From an uncultured Amylibacter sp. (lineage in GTDB: Bacteria > Pseudomonadota > Alphaproteobacteria > Rhodobacterales > Rhodobacteraceae), in contig CALDZS010000062.1 of NCBI GenBank assembly GCA_937944065.1, positions 1 to 17,005 on the forward strand: DNA of 17,005 bases. The letters are read 5' to 3'. Below the pieces are notes generated by a model that was not told where the DNA came from, did no database searches, and worked only from the letters and a program-made list of their open reading frames with translations. The translations under genes were made by a program, and so were the position numbers. Every line of letters starts with the position of its first letter. Position 1 is the first letter of the stretch. Below, one piece after another: positions 6,375-14,540 of the stretch.

Positions 6375-7601
6375 CTAAATTTGCCGTCCCTGCAACAACT
6401 TTGGCAAGTTTCCAGACAATCCCGCGGCCTTGCGCATAAACCCGCGACGGACACTTGGTACTGCATTTACAGCGCCCAGCCCCAGATCACGTCCCAAACG
6501 GATCAACGGATTATCGTTTGAAAATACACGATTTATTGTGTCGGTGGCCGCTGCCATTTGTACAGTCTCGCCGCGTCGCCAAGTTTGATATCGACGCAGC
6601 ACTTGAAGCGACCCAATGTCTTCGCCACGACGCGCTGCATCTGCGATAACCTCTGCCAAGGCGGCAACGTCACGTAGTCCTAGGTTCAAACCTTGCCCGG
6701 CCAACGGATGAATTCCATGTGCCGCGTCGCCGACAAGCGCCACGCGTTCGTGTGCAAATTCCTGAGCGATAGATAGACCAAGAGGATACGAAAACCGCTG
6801 ACCAGAAAGGCTTAAATCGCCTAGAAAGTCGCCAAACACAGGTCTCAGTGCATCCAGATAACTCGCGTCATTCATGGCATTGATAACGGCCGCGCGTTCG
6901 TTGTTTTCAGTCCACACAATAGATGATCGATTTCCCTTTAGCGGTAGAATGGCCAACGGGCCTGCTGGCGTAAAGAATTGATGCGCCGTTGCATTATGAG
7001 GCAACGTGTGATCAATCGCGCAAACAAGAGACGTTTGTTTGTAATCCCACCCAGATCGCTTGATCCCAGCGCGCGTCGCCACTGCTGATCTGCGCCCGTC
7101 CGCCCCGATCAGCAGCCTGGCCGTCAGGGTGTTTCCATCAGACAATGATATAGATGCATGTCCGAGCGTAATTGATTGTTTTATAACAGATACTTCTGTT
7201 GCGTGGGTGATTAAATCGTCCGTAGCAATCTGCGCCAGCAGGGCGTTGCGTAAAAAACGGTCCTCAACCAAATACCCCATAGGCCCTTCTGCCAACTCTG
7301 AATGATCAAAGTGCACATGAAGGGGCGACGCACCTTCGCCAGCGCGACCATCACTGACTTTGATGTCGAGCATTGGTTGCGCGTGATCTTCCACTTCCTC
7401 CCACAAGCCCATGACTTTGAGCATCCGTTGGGTGGCCAGCGCCACTGCATACGCGCGGCCATCAAACTTGGGATCTTTGTGAGTTTTGGCGGGCTGTGGA
7501 TCGACCAAAGTCACACGTTGTCCCACAGAAGCCAACGCCAACGCCAAGGCGCAGCCGTTCAGACCACCCCCCGCAATCAAGATATCTGTATCGAAATTCA
7601 T
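6375..7601 (-). CDS. UbiH/UbiF-family FAD monooxygenase (ubiquinone biosynthesis)
   Basis: A flavin-dependent aromatic hydroxylase of about 408 residues, acting in the hydroxylation steps of ubiquinone synthesis at the inner membrane face. The N-terminal dinucleotide fold has 'DILIAGGGLNG'. The second FAD motif is 'LVGDAAHGIHPLAGQGLNLG', the family signature near the C-terminal third. 'ADGRRSAVAT' gives the middle DG motif, and 'FDGRAYAVA' near the N-terminus is typical of UbiH/F/I. I start it at 7601, which puts the FAD motif near residue 11 as is usual; an in-frame ATG four codons upstream (7613) is possible, and neither has a strong ribosome binding site. It diverges from the amidase across about 65 bp. 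Which ring position it hydroxylates (UbiH, UbiF, UbiI or UbiL type) cannot be told from sequence alone. Confidence 0.9.
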   Translation of the reverse strand: MNFDTDILIAGGGLNGCALALALASVGQRVTLVDPQPAKTHKDPKFDGRAYAVALATQRMLKVMGLWEEVEDHAQPMLDIKVSDGRAGEGASPLHVHFDHSELAEGPMGYLVEDRFLRNALLAQIATDDLITHATEVSVIKQSITLGHASISLSDGNTLTARLLIGADGRRSAVATRAGIKRSGWDYKQTSLVCAIDHTLPHNATAHQFFTPAGPLAILPLKGNRSSIVWTENNERAAVINAMNDASYLDALRPVFGDFLGDLSLSGQRFSYPLGLSIAQEFAHERVALVGDAAHGIHPLAGQGLNLGLRDVAALAEVIADAARRGEDIGSLQVLRRYQTWRRGETVQMAAATDTINRVFSNDNPLIRLGRDLGLGAVNAVPSVRRGFMRKAAGLSGNLPKLLQGRQI

Positions 7602-7666
7602 AAGATGAAACATACTCTATGCCAAAACCAATTGTCCAAGGGTCAATGCGTCGCTAGGGTGTCCGA
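7602..7666. promoter_or_regulatory. Divergent intergenic region, ubiH-type gene / amidase
   Basis: This 65-bp gap must hold or overlap the promoters of two diverging genes. On the minus strand TTGACC occurs, a good -35 match, but no good -10 follows at 16-18 bp. On the plus strand AGGG lies 8 bases before the amidase ATG and is a plausible ribosome binding site. No operator palindrome is clear. Confidence 0.3.
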
Positions 7667-8995
7667 ATGATAGATAATTGGCAATCAGCATCCGCTTGTG
7701 ATCTTGGCCGCGCGATAGACGCAGGCAAAGTGGATCCGCTTGATTTGACCAAAGCTTTTTTGAAAGCTATCGACAAGCACCCATATCGCGACCGCATTTA
7801 TACCATCGTAACTACAGAACGCGCCTTGCGCGAAGCGACCGACGCGAGCGTGCGGGCTATAGCGCAAAAGAGACGAAGCCTGCTAGACGGGGTTCCAATA
7901 TCTTGGAAAGATCTGTTTGACACCAAGGATATCCCGACAGAAGCGGGCACCGCACTGTTGAAAGGCCGCACACCGAAAACGGATGCTATGGTGGTTAAAA
8001 ATGCAACAAACGCAGGGCTGGTGTGTTTGGGGAAAACCCATATGTCAGAATTGGCGTTTTCAGGATTGGGGATCAATCCAGTCACCGAAACGCCACCAAA
8101 CTTTTTTGACCATGAGGCGATTCCCGGCGGCTCTTCTTCAGGGGCTGCCGCGTCCGTTGCGTTTGGTTTGGCGGCAGCTGGTATTGGGTCGGACACTGGC
8201 GGTTCGGTGCGGATACCGTCAGCATGGAACGGGTTGGTCGGACTAAAAACCACATCTGGCCAACTTTCATTGGATGGGGTCGTACCCCTGTGTCCGAAAT
8301 TCGACACCGTCGGGCCCCTCTGTCGCAGCGTAGAAGATGCATCATATCTAAACGCCATTATGGCTGGCAAAAAGCCATCGGACCTGAAACCGCAATCCCT
8401 TGATGGCGCGCAAATAATGGTGCCCAGCAATATTGCTTTGGATGAGCTGGAACCAGCGATCGCCACAGAGTTTGAGCGTAACCTTGAAAGTTTGCGCACA
8501 GCAGGTGCAAACATCCGACGAAGGCCAATCGATGGGCTGCAAACAGCGTTTGATTTGGCAGGCTGCCTGTTTACATATGAGGCCTACAATCAGTGGCGCG
8601 ATCTGATCGAGGCTGATCCAGACAAAATGTATCCAGAAATTTTGGCACGATTCCGCTCTGGCGCGAATTACAGCAACGCCCAATATCAAGAGGCATGGGC
8701 CACGTTAAACGATATTCGCGCCAAGTATCAAAATCTGACCCAAGGATTTGATGCGGTAATTCTACCCAGTTCACCCATCACGCCACCGCATTTGGTTAGT
8801 TTGCAGCAAGATTCAAAGCTATACGTCCGTACCAACTTGCTGGCGTTACGCAATACGCGGATGGGTAATTTACTGGGTGTTTGTGCGGTCAATATTCCCA
8901 CAGATTTGGCCGCATATGGTCTGATGCTGATGGCTTCCCCGAACCAAGAAGACGCCGCATTATCTATGGCTCTGGCTGTTAAAAACGCCCTGTAA
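7667..8995 (+). CDS. Amidase signature family enzyme
   Basis: A 442-residue amide hydrolase of the Ser-cisSer-Lys class. The catalytic lysine is K81 ('ISWKDLFD'), the cis-serine is S156 in 'PGGSSSGAAASVA', and the nucleophile is S180 in 'GSDTGGSVRIPSAWNG'; the 24-residue spacing between the serines is the family standard. Length and motif order match the GatA-like group, but GatA itself normally sits with gatC and gatB, which are absent here, and the C-terminal half is less GatA-like. It probably hydrolyses a small amide in metabolism rather than making Gln-tRNA. Substrate cannot be assigned from sequence. It diverges from the ubiH-type gene and is followed 108 bp later by an aminotransferase on the same strand. 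Confidence 0.9.
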   Translation: MIDNWQSASACDLGRAIDAGKVDPLDLTKAFLKAIDKHPYRDRIYTIVTTERALREATDASVRAIAQKRRSLLDGVPISWKDLFDTKDIPTEAGTALLKGRTPKTDAMVVKNATNAGLVCLGKTHMSELAFSGLGINPVTETPPNFFDHEAIPGGSSSGAAASVAFGLAAAGIGSDTGGSVRIPSAWNGLVGLKTTSGQLSLDGVVPLCPKFDTVGPLCRSVEDASYLNAIMAGKKPSDLKPQSLDGAQIMVPSNIALDELEPAIATEFERNLESLRTAGANIRRRPIDGLQTAFDLAGCLFTYEAYNQWRDLIEADPDKMYPEILARFRSGANYSNAQYQEAWATLNDIRAKYQNLTQGFDAVILPSSPITPPHLVSLQQDSKLYVRTNLLALRNTRMGNLLGVCAVNIPTDLAAYGLMLMASPNQEDAALSMALAVKNAL

Positions 8996-9036
8996 ACAAA
9001 GCTGTCACAATCAAAATAATTCGCACAAGATAGCTT

Positions 9037-9064
9037 TTGCACGCGACTGGAATTCATGTATAAA
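9037..9064 (+). promoter_or_regulatory. Candidate promoter before aminotransferase gene
   Basis: TTGCAC (9037-9042), a 16-bp spacer and TATAAA (9059-9064) make a possible sigma-70-type promoter about 40 bp before the ATG at 9104. The -10 matches 5 of 6 consensus bases and the -35 only 3 of 6. The 108-bp gap after the amidase, long for this window, supports separate transcription. GAGG at 9095-9098 is the ribosome binding site. Confidence 0.35.
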
Positions 9065-9103
9065 GTTACAAAAGGGCATAAAGACCCAAAGACTGAGGCA
9101 TAA

Positions 9104-10285
9104 ATGACGTTTCCCGAGCGGTTTTCGAACCTGCCAGAATATGCATTCCCGCGACTACGCGCACTGCTGGACTCCACACCAGCGGGTGGCGATGTTGTGC
9201 ACATGTCTATTGGCGAGCCGCGTCACGCAATGCCTGACTTCGTCGCTGAAGTTTTAGGCAAACATCTAGACGAGTTTGCAAAATATCCTGACAATAATGG
9301 CGCACCCGATCTGTTAGCGGCCATTACCCAATGGCTAAAAGGCCGTTTCGATATAAACTTGTCACCAGACCAATTGTTGACCCTGAACGGGACCCGCGAA
9401 GGGCTGTATAGCGCTGTAATGGCTCTTTGCCCTGAAACTAAGAACGGTGCGGTTACCAAAGTCCTTATACCAAACCCTTTTTATCAAGTTTACGCGGTTG
9501 GAACAGCTGCGGCTGGGGCTGAACCAGTCTTTGTTCCAGCATTAGCCGAAAATGGATTTCTACCAGACTTTAACAGCCTACCAACAGACGTTCTGGATCA
9601 AACTGCAATTTGCTTTATCTGTTCGCCTTCAAACCCGCAGGGTGCGATTGCCTCGAGACAGTATTTATCTGACCTGATCGATTTGGCGGAAAAGCACGAT
9701 TTCAAAATCTTCTCTGACGAATGCTATTCCGAGATATATCGCGACACACCACCCCCAAGTGCTTTGGAAATTGCACAAGAAAAGGGTGCCGATCCAGATC
9801 GCGTGGTAATTTTCCATTCCTTGTCCAAACGATCAAACATGCCAGGATTACGGTCGGGCTTTGCGGCAGGTGGTGTAAAGTCCATCGCAGAAATGCGCAA
9901 ATTAAGAGCCTACTCAGGCGCACCTTTACCCTCCCCACTTCAAAGCCTAGCATCCCATATTTGGCGCGATGAACAGCACGTTATCGCCAGTCGCGAACTT
10001 TATCGTAAAAAGTACGAGATTGCGGATGGAATTTTTGCTAAGATAGATGGATATCACCCACCACAGGCTGGTTTCTTTTTGTGGCTTCCAGTTGACGATA
10101 GTGAGCAGGCAACTTTAAAAGTCTGGCGCGAAACTGGGGTCAGAGTTCTGCCAGGCAAATACCTTAGTCGCGATGTGGGTGGTCAAAACCCAGGCAACGG
10201 GTATATTCGTGTTGCTCTGGTGGCTGAAATGAATGAAATGCAAAACGGGCTTTTGGCCCTGAACAACAGTTTGTACGCAGGATAA
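9104..10285 (+). CDS. PLP-dependent class I/II aminotransferase (DapC-like)
   Basis: A fold-type I aminotransferase of 393 residues that uses pyridoxal phosphate. K242 in 'HSLSKRSNMPGLRSGF' is the Schiff-base lysine; this exact style of motif is found in N-succinyldiaminopimelate aminotransferases (lysine biosynthesis). Other PLP contacts seen are N177 in 'SPSNPQG', D205 and Y208 in 'FSDECYSEIY', and the carboxylate-binding arginine in 'GYIRVAL' near the C-terminus. The N-terminal 'MSIGEP' and 'YPDNNGAPDL' are also family-typical. GAGG 5 bases upstream sets the start. It ends 5 bp before ftsK. The DapC assignment is an inference from the lysine motif; a related amino-acid aminotransferase cannot be ruled out. 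Confidence 0.9.
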   Translation: MTFPERFSNLPEYAFPRLRALLDSTPAGGDVVHMSIGEPRHAMPDFVAEVLGKHLDEFAKYPDNNGAPDLLAAITQWLKGRFDINLSPDQLLTLNGTREGLYSAVMALCPETKNGAVTKVLIPNPFYQVYAVGTAAAGAEPVFVPALAENGFLPDFNSLPTDVLDQTAICFICSPSNPQGAIASRQYLSDLIDLAEKHDFKIFSDECYSEIYRDTPPPSALEIAQEKGADPDRVVIFHSLSKRSNMPGLRSGFAAGGVKSIAEMRKLRAYSGAPLPSPLQSLASHIWRDEQHVIASRELYRKKYEIADGIFAKIDGYHPPQAGFFLWLPVDDSEQATLKVWRETGVRVLPGKYLSRDVGGQNPGNGYIRVALVAEMNEMQNGLLALNNSLYAG

Positions 10286-10290
10286 CGAGC

Positions 10291-13068
10291 ATGGCATACC
10301 GTACGCGAACGCGCGATCCATTGTTGGAAACACATATGCAGAATGCCATCCGCAAGCGGACGGCAGAATTGATAGGATTCGGGCTGCTGGGTTTGTCTGC
10401 CGTATTTGCGGTTGCACTATTCACATATTCACCAACGGACCCCAGTTTTTTCAACGCACCGTCTGGCCCGATAGAGAACCGCCTTGGCGCCTTCGGTGCG
10501 ACGCTTGCCGCGCATCTGATATTTGCAATTGGTTGGGCCAGTTGGTGCATTCCCCTTACATTGTTTACTTGGGGCGTGCGTTTGATCCTGCACATAGGCG
10601 AACAGCGTTGGATGTGGCGGGCGGTATTCGTACCTATCTTCGTCATGATCACATCTGTCTTTTTGGCGACCCATGCCCCACCCCAATCATGGACACAAAG
10701 TTGGTCTTTGGGCGGGGTTGCTGGTGACGCCGCGCTTGAAGGTTTGCTAGATTTAAACCCATTCTCCCTGCAATCATGGATTCGCATTTTGTCTTTTGGA
10801 TTTGGGTTCCTGACTATCTGGTCGGGACTTTATGCGCTTGGGTTTTCATGGGCAGAAGTGAAGCGTTGGATGAAATATTCTGGTCTTGCGATCGTGCTAA
10901 CCTATTCAGGAATTTTGCGGTTCCTGTCAGGTGTTTTGAAACTTAGTTCAAAATCTGTAGCATCGGCAAAAACCAAAATTGAGGACCGTAAAATTCGCCA
11001 AGACGGAATGCCAATTATTGAAACTGAGGGTCACATTCCAGAGGCCGTCAAATCAACACGCAAACAGATGGGGCGGAAAACACTGTTTCCAACGATCCCC
11101 GTTTTTGGCCACAAAAATGCAGCACGCGATAATGACAATGATTTGATCGTTACTGATCCCAAGGTTAATTCTGATGCCAACCGCGTACAAAGACGCATTG
11201 CAGAAGTTATCCGCAAACGCGAAGCCGCAGGTGGGACGGACACCCAAGAGCCCGCAGATAAAATATCGGCTGCGGTGGCCCGCGCCACGCAACGCACGGA
11301 ACCATCGTTCCGCCCCCCTGCCCCGCAGGTACCCATTGAAAATATATTCGATGATGGCACGCCAGAAGCACAAGATGCCGATCCATTTGAAAAATTGGGA
11401 ATTCCCGCACCGCAGGGCACGCCTAGCCCACCACCGCCGCCGACCCCGTACAAGGATCGTGCAAAGGTAGAACACACGATCAAAAAACCGATCCCGCAAA
11501 GCCGCAAGGCAAAAGCGGAAGAGCAGCCAACACTGTTTAAGAAAACCAAAACGCTGGCGTTTGAAACCCCCGAAATTGGATTTCTTTCATCACCCAAGAA
11601 CATCATTCGGGCGCAATTAAGTGACGAAGCGTTGGAAGAAAATGCACGTATGCTGGAAAACGTTTTGGATGATTACGGCGTCAAAGGTCAGATCGTTTCT
11701 GTGCGTCCTGGTCCAGTGGTTACCATGTACGAATTGGAACCTGCCCCCGGCCTGAAGGCTAGCCGTGTTATAGGTTTGTCTGATGACATTGCGCGATCCA
11801 TGTCAGCATTGGCCGCACGCGTCTCTACCGTACCTGGCCGCACCGTAATTGGTATCGAGCTACCAAATGAAAACCGTGAAACAGTTTTCTTACGCGAGAT
11901 TATTTCTTCACGCGGGTACGGTGATGGCAGCCACGGCTTACCCCTGGCATTGGGCAAAGACATCTCTGGTAAACCGGAAATTGCGGATCTGGCAAAAATG
12001 CCTCACCTGCTAATCGCCGGTACAACAGGTTCGGGTAAATCTGTTGCCATCAATACGATGATTTTATCCTTGCTATACAAGCTAAGCCCAGAAGAATGTC
12101 GTTTGATCATGATCGATCCAAAGATGCTAGAGCTGAGCGTTTATGACGGCATTCCCCACCTTCTATCTCCCGTTGTGACTGATCCCAAAAAGGCCGTTGT
12201 CGCGCTAAAATGGGTTGTTGGCGAAATGGAAGAACGCTATCGCAAAATGTCCAAAATGGGCGTTCGCAACATCAACGGGTACAACGGCCGCGTCGAAGAA
12301 GCATTGTCCAAAGGAGAAGATTTTGAGCGTACTGTGCAGACCGGCTTCGCCGAAGACACAGGCGAGCCTATCTTCGAAACAGAAACTATAACACCCGAAA
12401 AGTTGCCGTTTATTGTCGTGGTCGTTGACGAAATGGCCGACCTAATGATGGTTGCCGGCAAAGAGATTGAGGCGTGCATCCAGCGTCTGGCGCAAATGGC
12501 GCGTGCGTCTGGCATCCATCTTATCATGGCCACGCAACGTCCATCGGTTGACGTGATCACTGGTACGATCAAAGCCAACTTCCCGACACGCATCTCGTTT
12601 CAAGTAACGTCGAAAATCGACAGCCGTACGATTTTGGGCGAAATGGGTGCCGAGCAATTATTGGGCATGGGCGACATGCTTTATATGGAGGGTGGCGGTA
12701 AGATTACGCGTATCCACGCGCCGTTTGTGTCGGATGAAGAGGTTGAAGTTATCGTTAACCACCTGAAAATGTACGGCCCACCAGAGTATGTGTCAGGCGT
12801 CGTTCAGGGTCCACCAGATGGCGCTGCGGGCACAAGCATAGACGAGGTTCTGGGGCTGGGTGGAAACACCAGCAAAGAGAACGCATTGTATGACGAGGCC
12901 GTCCAAATAGTCGCGCGCGACCGGAAATGTTCAACCAGCTATATCCAGCGAAAACTGTCAATTGGGTATAACAAAGCCGCCAAACTTGTTGAGGAAATGG
13001 AAGAGAACGGAATCGTATCCGCTGCAAACCACGTAGGAAAACGAGAAATTTTGTTGCCAGAGCAATGA
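10291..13068 (+). CDS. ftsK: DNA translocase FtsK
   Basis: A 925-residue septal DNA pump that moves chromosome ends apart at division and helps XerCD dimer resolution. The N-terminus has four or five membrane segments (about residues 27-47, 70-100, 109-128, 165-186 and possibly 195-215). A charged, proline-rich linker of about 200 residues follows, with a run of prolines near residue 380. The motor has Walker A 'GTTGSGKS' at 577-584 (K583) and Walker B ending in D713-E714 ('VVVDEMADLMM'), then 'MATQRPSVDVITG'. The C-terminal gamma winged helix (about 867-922) contains 'CSTSYIQRKLSIGYNKAAKLV', the KOPS-reading domain. AGGA about 8 bases upstream of the ATG, only 5 bp after the aminotransferase, suggests cotranscription. 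All domains are intact. Confidence 0.97.
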   Translation: MAYRTRTRDPLLETHMQNAIRKRTAELIGFGLLGLSAVFAVALFTYSPTDPSFFNAPSGPIENRLGAFGATLAAHLIFAIGWASWCIPLTLFTWGVRLILHIGEQRWMWRAVFVPIFVMITSVFLATHAPPQSWTQSWSLGGVAGDAALEGLLDLNPFSLQSWIRILSFGFGFLTIWSGLYALGFSWAEVKRWMKYSGLAIVLTYSGILRFLSGVLKLSSKSVASAKTKIEDRKIRQDGMPIIETEGHIPEAVKSTRKQMGRKTLFPTIPVFGHKNAARDNDNDLIVTDPKVNSDANRVQRRIAEVIRKREAAGGTDTQEPADKISAAVARATQRTEPSFRPPAPQVPIENIFDDGTPEAQDADPFEKLGIPAPQGTPSPPPPPTPYKDRAKVEHTIKKPIPQSRKAKAEEQPTLFKKTKTLAFETPEIGFLSSPKNIIRAQLSDEALEENARMLENVLDDYGVKGQIVSVRPGPVVTMYELEPAPGLKASRVIGLSDDIARSMSALAARVSTVPGRTVIGIELPNENRETVFLREIISSRGYGDGSHGLPLALGKDISGKPEIADLAKMPHLLIAGTTGSGKSVAINTMILSLLYKLSPEECRLIMIDPKMLELSVYDGIPHLLSPVVTDPKKAVVALKWVVGEMEERYRKMSKMGVRNINGYNGRVEEALSKGEDFERTVQTGFAEDTGEPIFETETITPEKLPFIVVVVDEMADLMMVAGKEIEACIQRLAQMARASGIHLIMATQRPSVDVITGTIKANFPTRISFQVTSKIDSRTILGEMGAEQLLGMGDMLYMEGGGKITRIHAPFVSDEEVEVIVNHLKMYGPPEYVSGVVQGPPDGAAGTSIDEVLGLGGNTSKENALYDEAVQIVARDRKCSTSYIQRKLSIGYNKAAKLVEEMEENGIVSAANHVGKREILLPEQ

Positions 13069-13103
13069 TAACGGCGCTTAACCGCCACTAACGCCCGCTT
13101 AAC
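13068..13103 (+). promoter_or_regulatory. Phased TAAC repeats before lolA (candidate CtrA-type site)
   Basis: Four TAAC elements start at 13069, 13079, 13089 and 13100, that is at steps of 10, 10 and 11 bp, about one helical turn each; the first begins right at the end of the ftsK stop codon. The last two read CTAAC-N6-TTAAC, one mismatch from the alphaproteobacterial CtrA box TTAA-N7-TTAA(C). The second and fourth share the longer unit CGCTTAAC. The site ends 57 bp before the likely lolA start. Binding by CtrA is an inference. Confidence 0.4.
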
Positions 13104-13160
13104 AAGAACGTGAGCACGACCTGCCTTTTAATCGCCTCAGAGCACTCTTATTATAACCTT

Positions 13161-13763
13161 ATGAACAAACGTACCTTTCTGACCATGGCCGTTGCGGCCA
13201 GCCTGTTGACTGTCCCTGCTAGTGCGGCGGAAAAGCTGTCTTTGAACAGTCTATCGAACTATCTAAACAAACTCAGCTCGGCCAAAGGGCAGTTTACCCA
13301 AGTGAACCCAGATGGCACCTTGTCCAAGGGCACGTTCTATTTACGCCGCCCAGGCCGTATGCGGTTTGAATATTCAAAGCCCAACCCATCATTGGTGGTT
13401 GCTGGTGCTGGCGTTGTCGCGATTTTTGATAAAAAATCAAATTCAGGGCCGCAACAGTTCCCCTTGAATAAAACACCCTTAAGCATCATTTTGGCAAAGA
13501 AAGTGAACTTGTCGACCAGCGGCATGGTGTACAAGCATACCTCTGATGGCGTGTCGACGAAAGTCACGGCGCGCGACCCAAAGCGGCCTGAGGTTGGTAA
13601 TATTCAGATGGTTTTCACTGGCAGTCCGATAGAGCTGCGACAATGGATTGTCACCGACCAAGCCGGTAAGAAAACCACGGTTATTTTGGGCACGCTGGAT
13701 AAAACGACAGCAATCTCGAACAGATTGTTTAATATTGCAGACATCGCTAAAAGCTTGAAATAA
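13161..13763 (+). CDS. lolA: Outer-membrane lipoprotein carrier protein LolA
   Basis: The periplasmic chaperone that carries lipoproteins from the LolCDE exporter to the outer membrane. The start at 13161 gives a clean signal peptide: basic 'MNKR', a hydrophobic core and cleavage after 'PASA' at residue 22. A GTG at 13110 would put 17 polar residues before this and is unlikely. The mature part has the LolA pattern: 'LNKLSSAKGQFTQVNPDGTLSKG', here read as its two halves 'LNKLSSAKGQFTQV' and 'DGTLSKGTFYLRRPGRMRFEY', then 'LVVAGAGVVAIFDKKS' and 'PLSIIL'. Length (200 residues) is normal. It lies 92 bp after ftsK with the phased TAAC row between, and converges with a lipoprotein gene. Confidence 0.92.
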   Translation: MNKRTFLTMAVAASLLTVPASAAEKLSLNSLSNYLNKLSSAKGQFTQVNPDGTLSKGTFYLRRPGRMRFEYSKPNPSLVVAGAGVVAIFDKKSNSGPQQFPLNKTPLSIILAKKVNLSTSGMVYKHTSDGVSTKVTARDPKRPEVGNIQMVFTGSPIELRQWIVTDQAGKKTTVILGTLDKTTAISNRLFNIADIAKSLK

Positions 13764-13887
13764 TATGGTCGACGAAGTGTGTCGCGTTAACACTCCTGAT
13801 TACCTAGCTGTTTTGGGCAACCAACGTTGAATCAGAGCCAAGTCAATTCTAGGTCACAAGTCCTTCGGCACAATCTCCCAGTATCGT
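13764..13887. other. Convergent intergenic region, lolA / transglycosylase gene
   Basis: About 124 bp between two converging genes. It holds only small hairpins, such as TTGG-GCAA-CCAA (4-bp stem with a GNRA-type loop) and AGTGT/ACACT near its left end, plus ACCTAG/CTAGGT 41 bp apart. None is GC-rich or followed by a T run, so no intrinsic terminator can be called. Confidence 0.4.
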
Positions 13888-14466
13888 TTACCGACACCGA
13901 CGCAGTTGCGTTTGATAAAGGATCGCGCGGTCTTCGACACTTCGCGCCACGGGGATCAACCATCCTTTTTTTCGATAACTGCCCTTGGCGTAACCGCTAT
14001 GGCCATCGTGATAGGCAAGATATTGATTGTAAGGATCATTCAGCGCGATACCGTTTCGTTTCTTGCTTTGGTTCATGTACCAGCCCATACAGTCGACCGC
14101 GTCGCCGAAGTCATCACGTTTCGCACGCTTTTTGCCTTCAGCTTTCTGATACCATTCCCATGTGCTGTCGATAGCTTGCGCAAATCCGTAAGCCGACGAT
14201 TGCCGCCCTAAAGGTACTACGCCCGCGGCGTATTTCACAGGGGTACGTGCTGTGCCGTCGAATTTGCTTTCTTGGTAAATTGTCGCCATCATTGATGCAA
14301 CAGGTACGCCCCATTTCCGCTGAGCGCGGTTCATTTCGGAAAACCATTCGCCGCGCTGATTTTTCATCGCACATGCATTATCTAGGTTGCCAGGTCGTTT
14401 CGCAGGCTTACCGCCCGAACATGACGTTAGCCCAAGCGCCAAAGCTGCTATTATCAAATATTTCAT
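13888..14466 (-). CDS. Lipoprotein with lytic transglycosylase (SLT-like) domain
   Basis: A 192-residue exported lipoprotein that probably cuts peptidoglycan glycan strands. Its signal ends in the lipobox 'LTSC' with C16 as lipidation site; Ser at +2 (not Asp) predicts outer-membrane sorting under the E. coli rule. The domain at about 40-190 carries 'MMATIYQESKFDG', with E66 the likely catalytic glutamate, followed by 'SSAYGFAQAIDSTWEWYQ' and 'YLAYHDGHSGYAKGSY', the usual SLT order. It follows the AEC transporter gene on the minus strand by 74 bp and converges with lolA, whose product would carry it to the outer membrane. The SLT fold is well supported; the actual activity is inferred. Confidence 0.85.
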   Translation of the reverse strand: MKYLIIAALALGLTSCSGGKPAKRPGNLDNACAMKNQRGEWFSEMNRAQRKWGVPVASMMATIYQESKFDGTARTPVKYAAGVVPLGRQSSAYGFAQAIDSTWEWYQKAEGKKRAKRDDFGDAVDCMGWYMNQSKKRNGIALNDPYNQYLAYHDGHSGYAKGSYRKKGWLIPVARSVEDRAILYQTQLRRCR

Positions 14467-14540
14467 TACTGCCCTATCCAGTCTTTATGCTGGTTTTCTT
14501 TAATCTATGCTGTTTTCCGAGAAATTCAAACACAAACACA

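Noticed and set aside
7798..8514. A 238-codon open frame on the minus strand inside the amidase gene
   Set aside because: It lies wholly antisense to a gene with an intact catalytic triad, has low-complexity composition and no family motif. It is a by-product of the amidase codon use.
11031..11606. A 191-codon minus-strand frame under the FtsK linker
   Set aside because: It is opposite the proline-rich FtsK linker and reads as Gly/Ser/Cys-rich filler with no domain; it is a shadow of the biased linker codons.
13071..13088. GGCG-cttaac-CGCC hairpin as a terminator for ftsK
   Set aside because: The stem is only 4 bp and there is no T run after it; the bases are better explained as part of the phased TAAC row.
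13110..13160. GTG at 13110 as the lolA start
   Set aside because: It would add 17 polar residues ahead of a perfect signal peptide. The ATG at 13161 explains the protein better.
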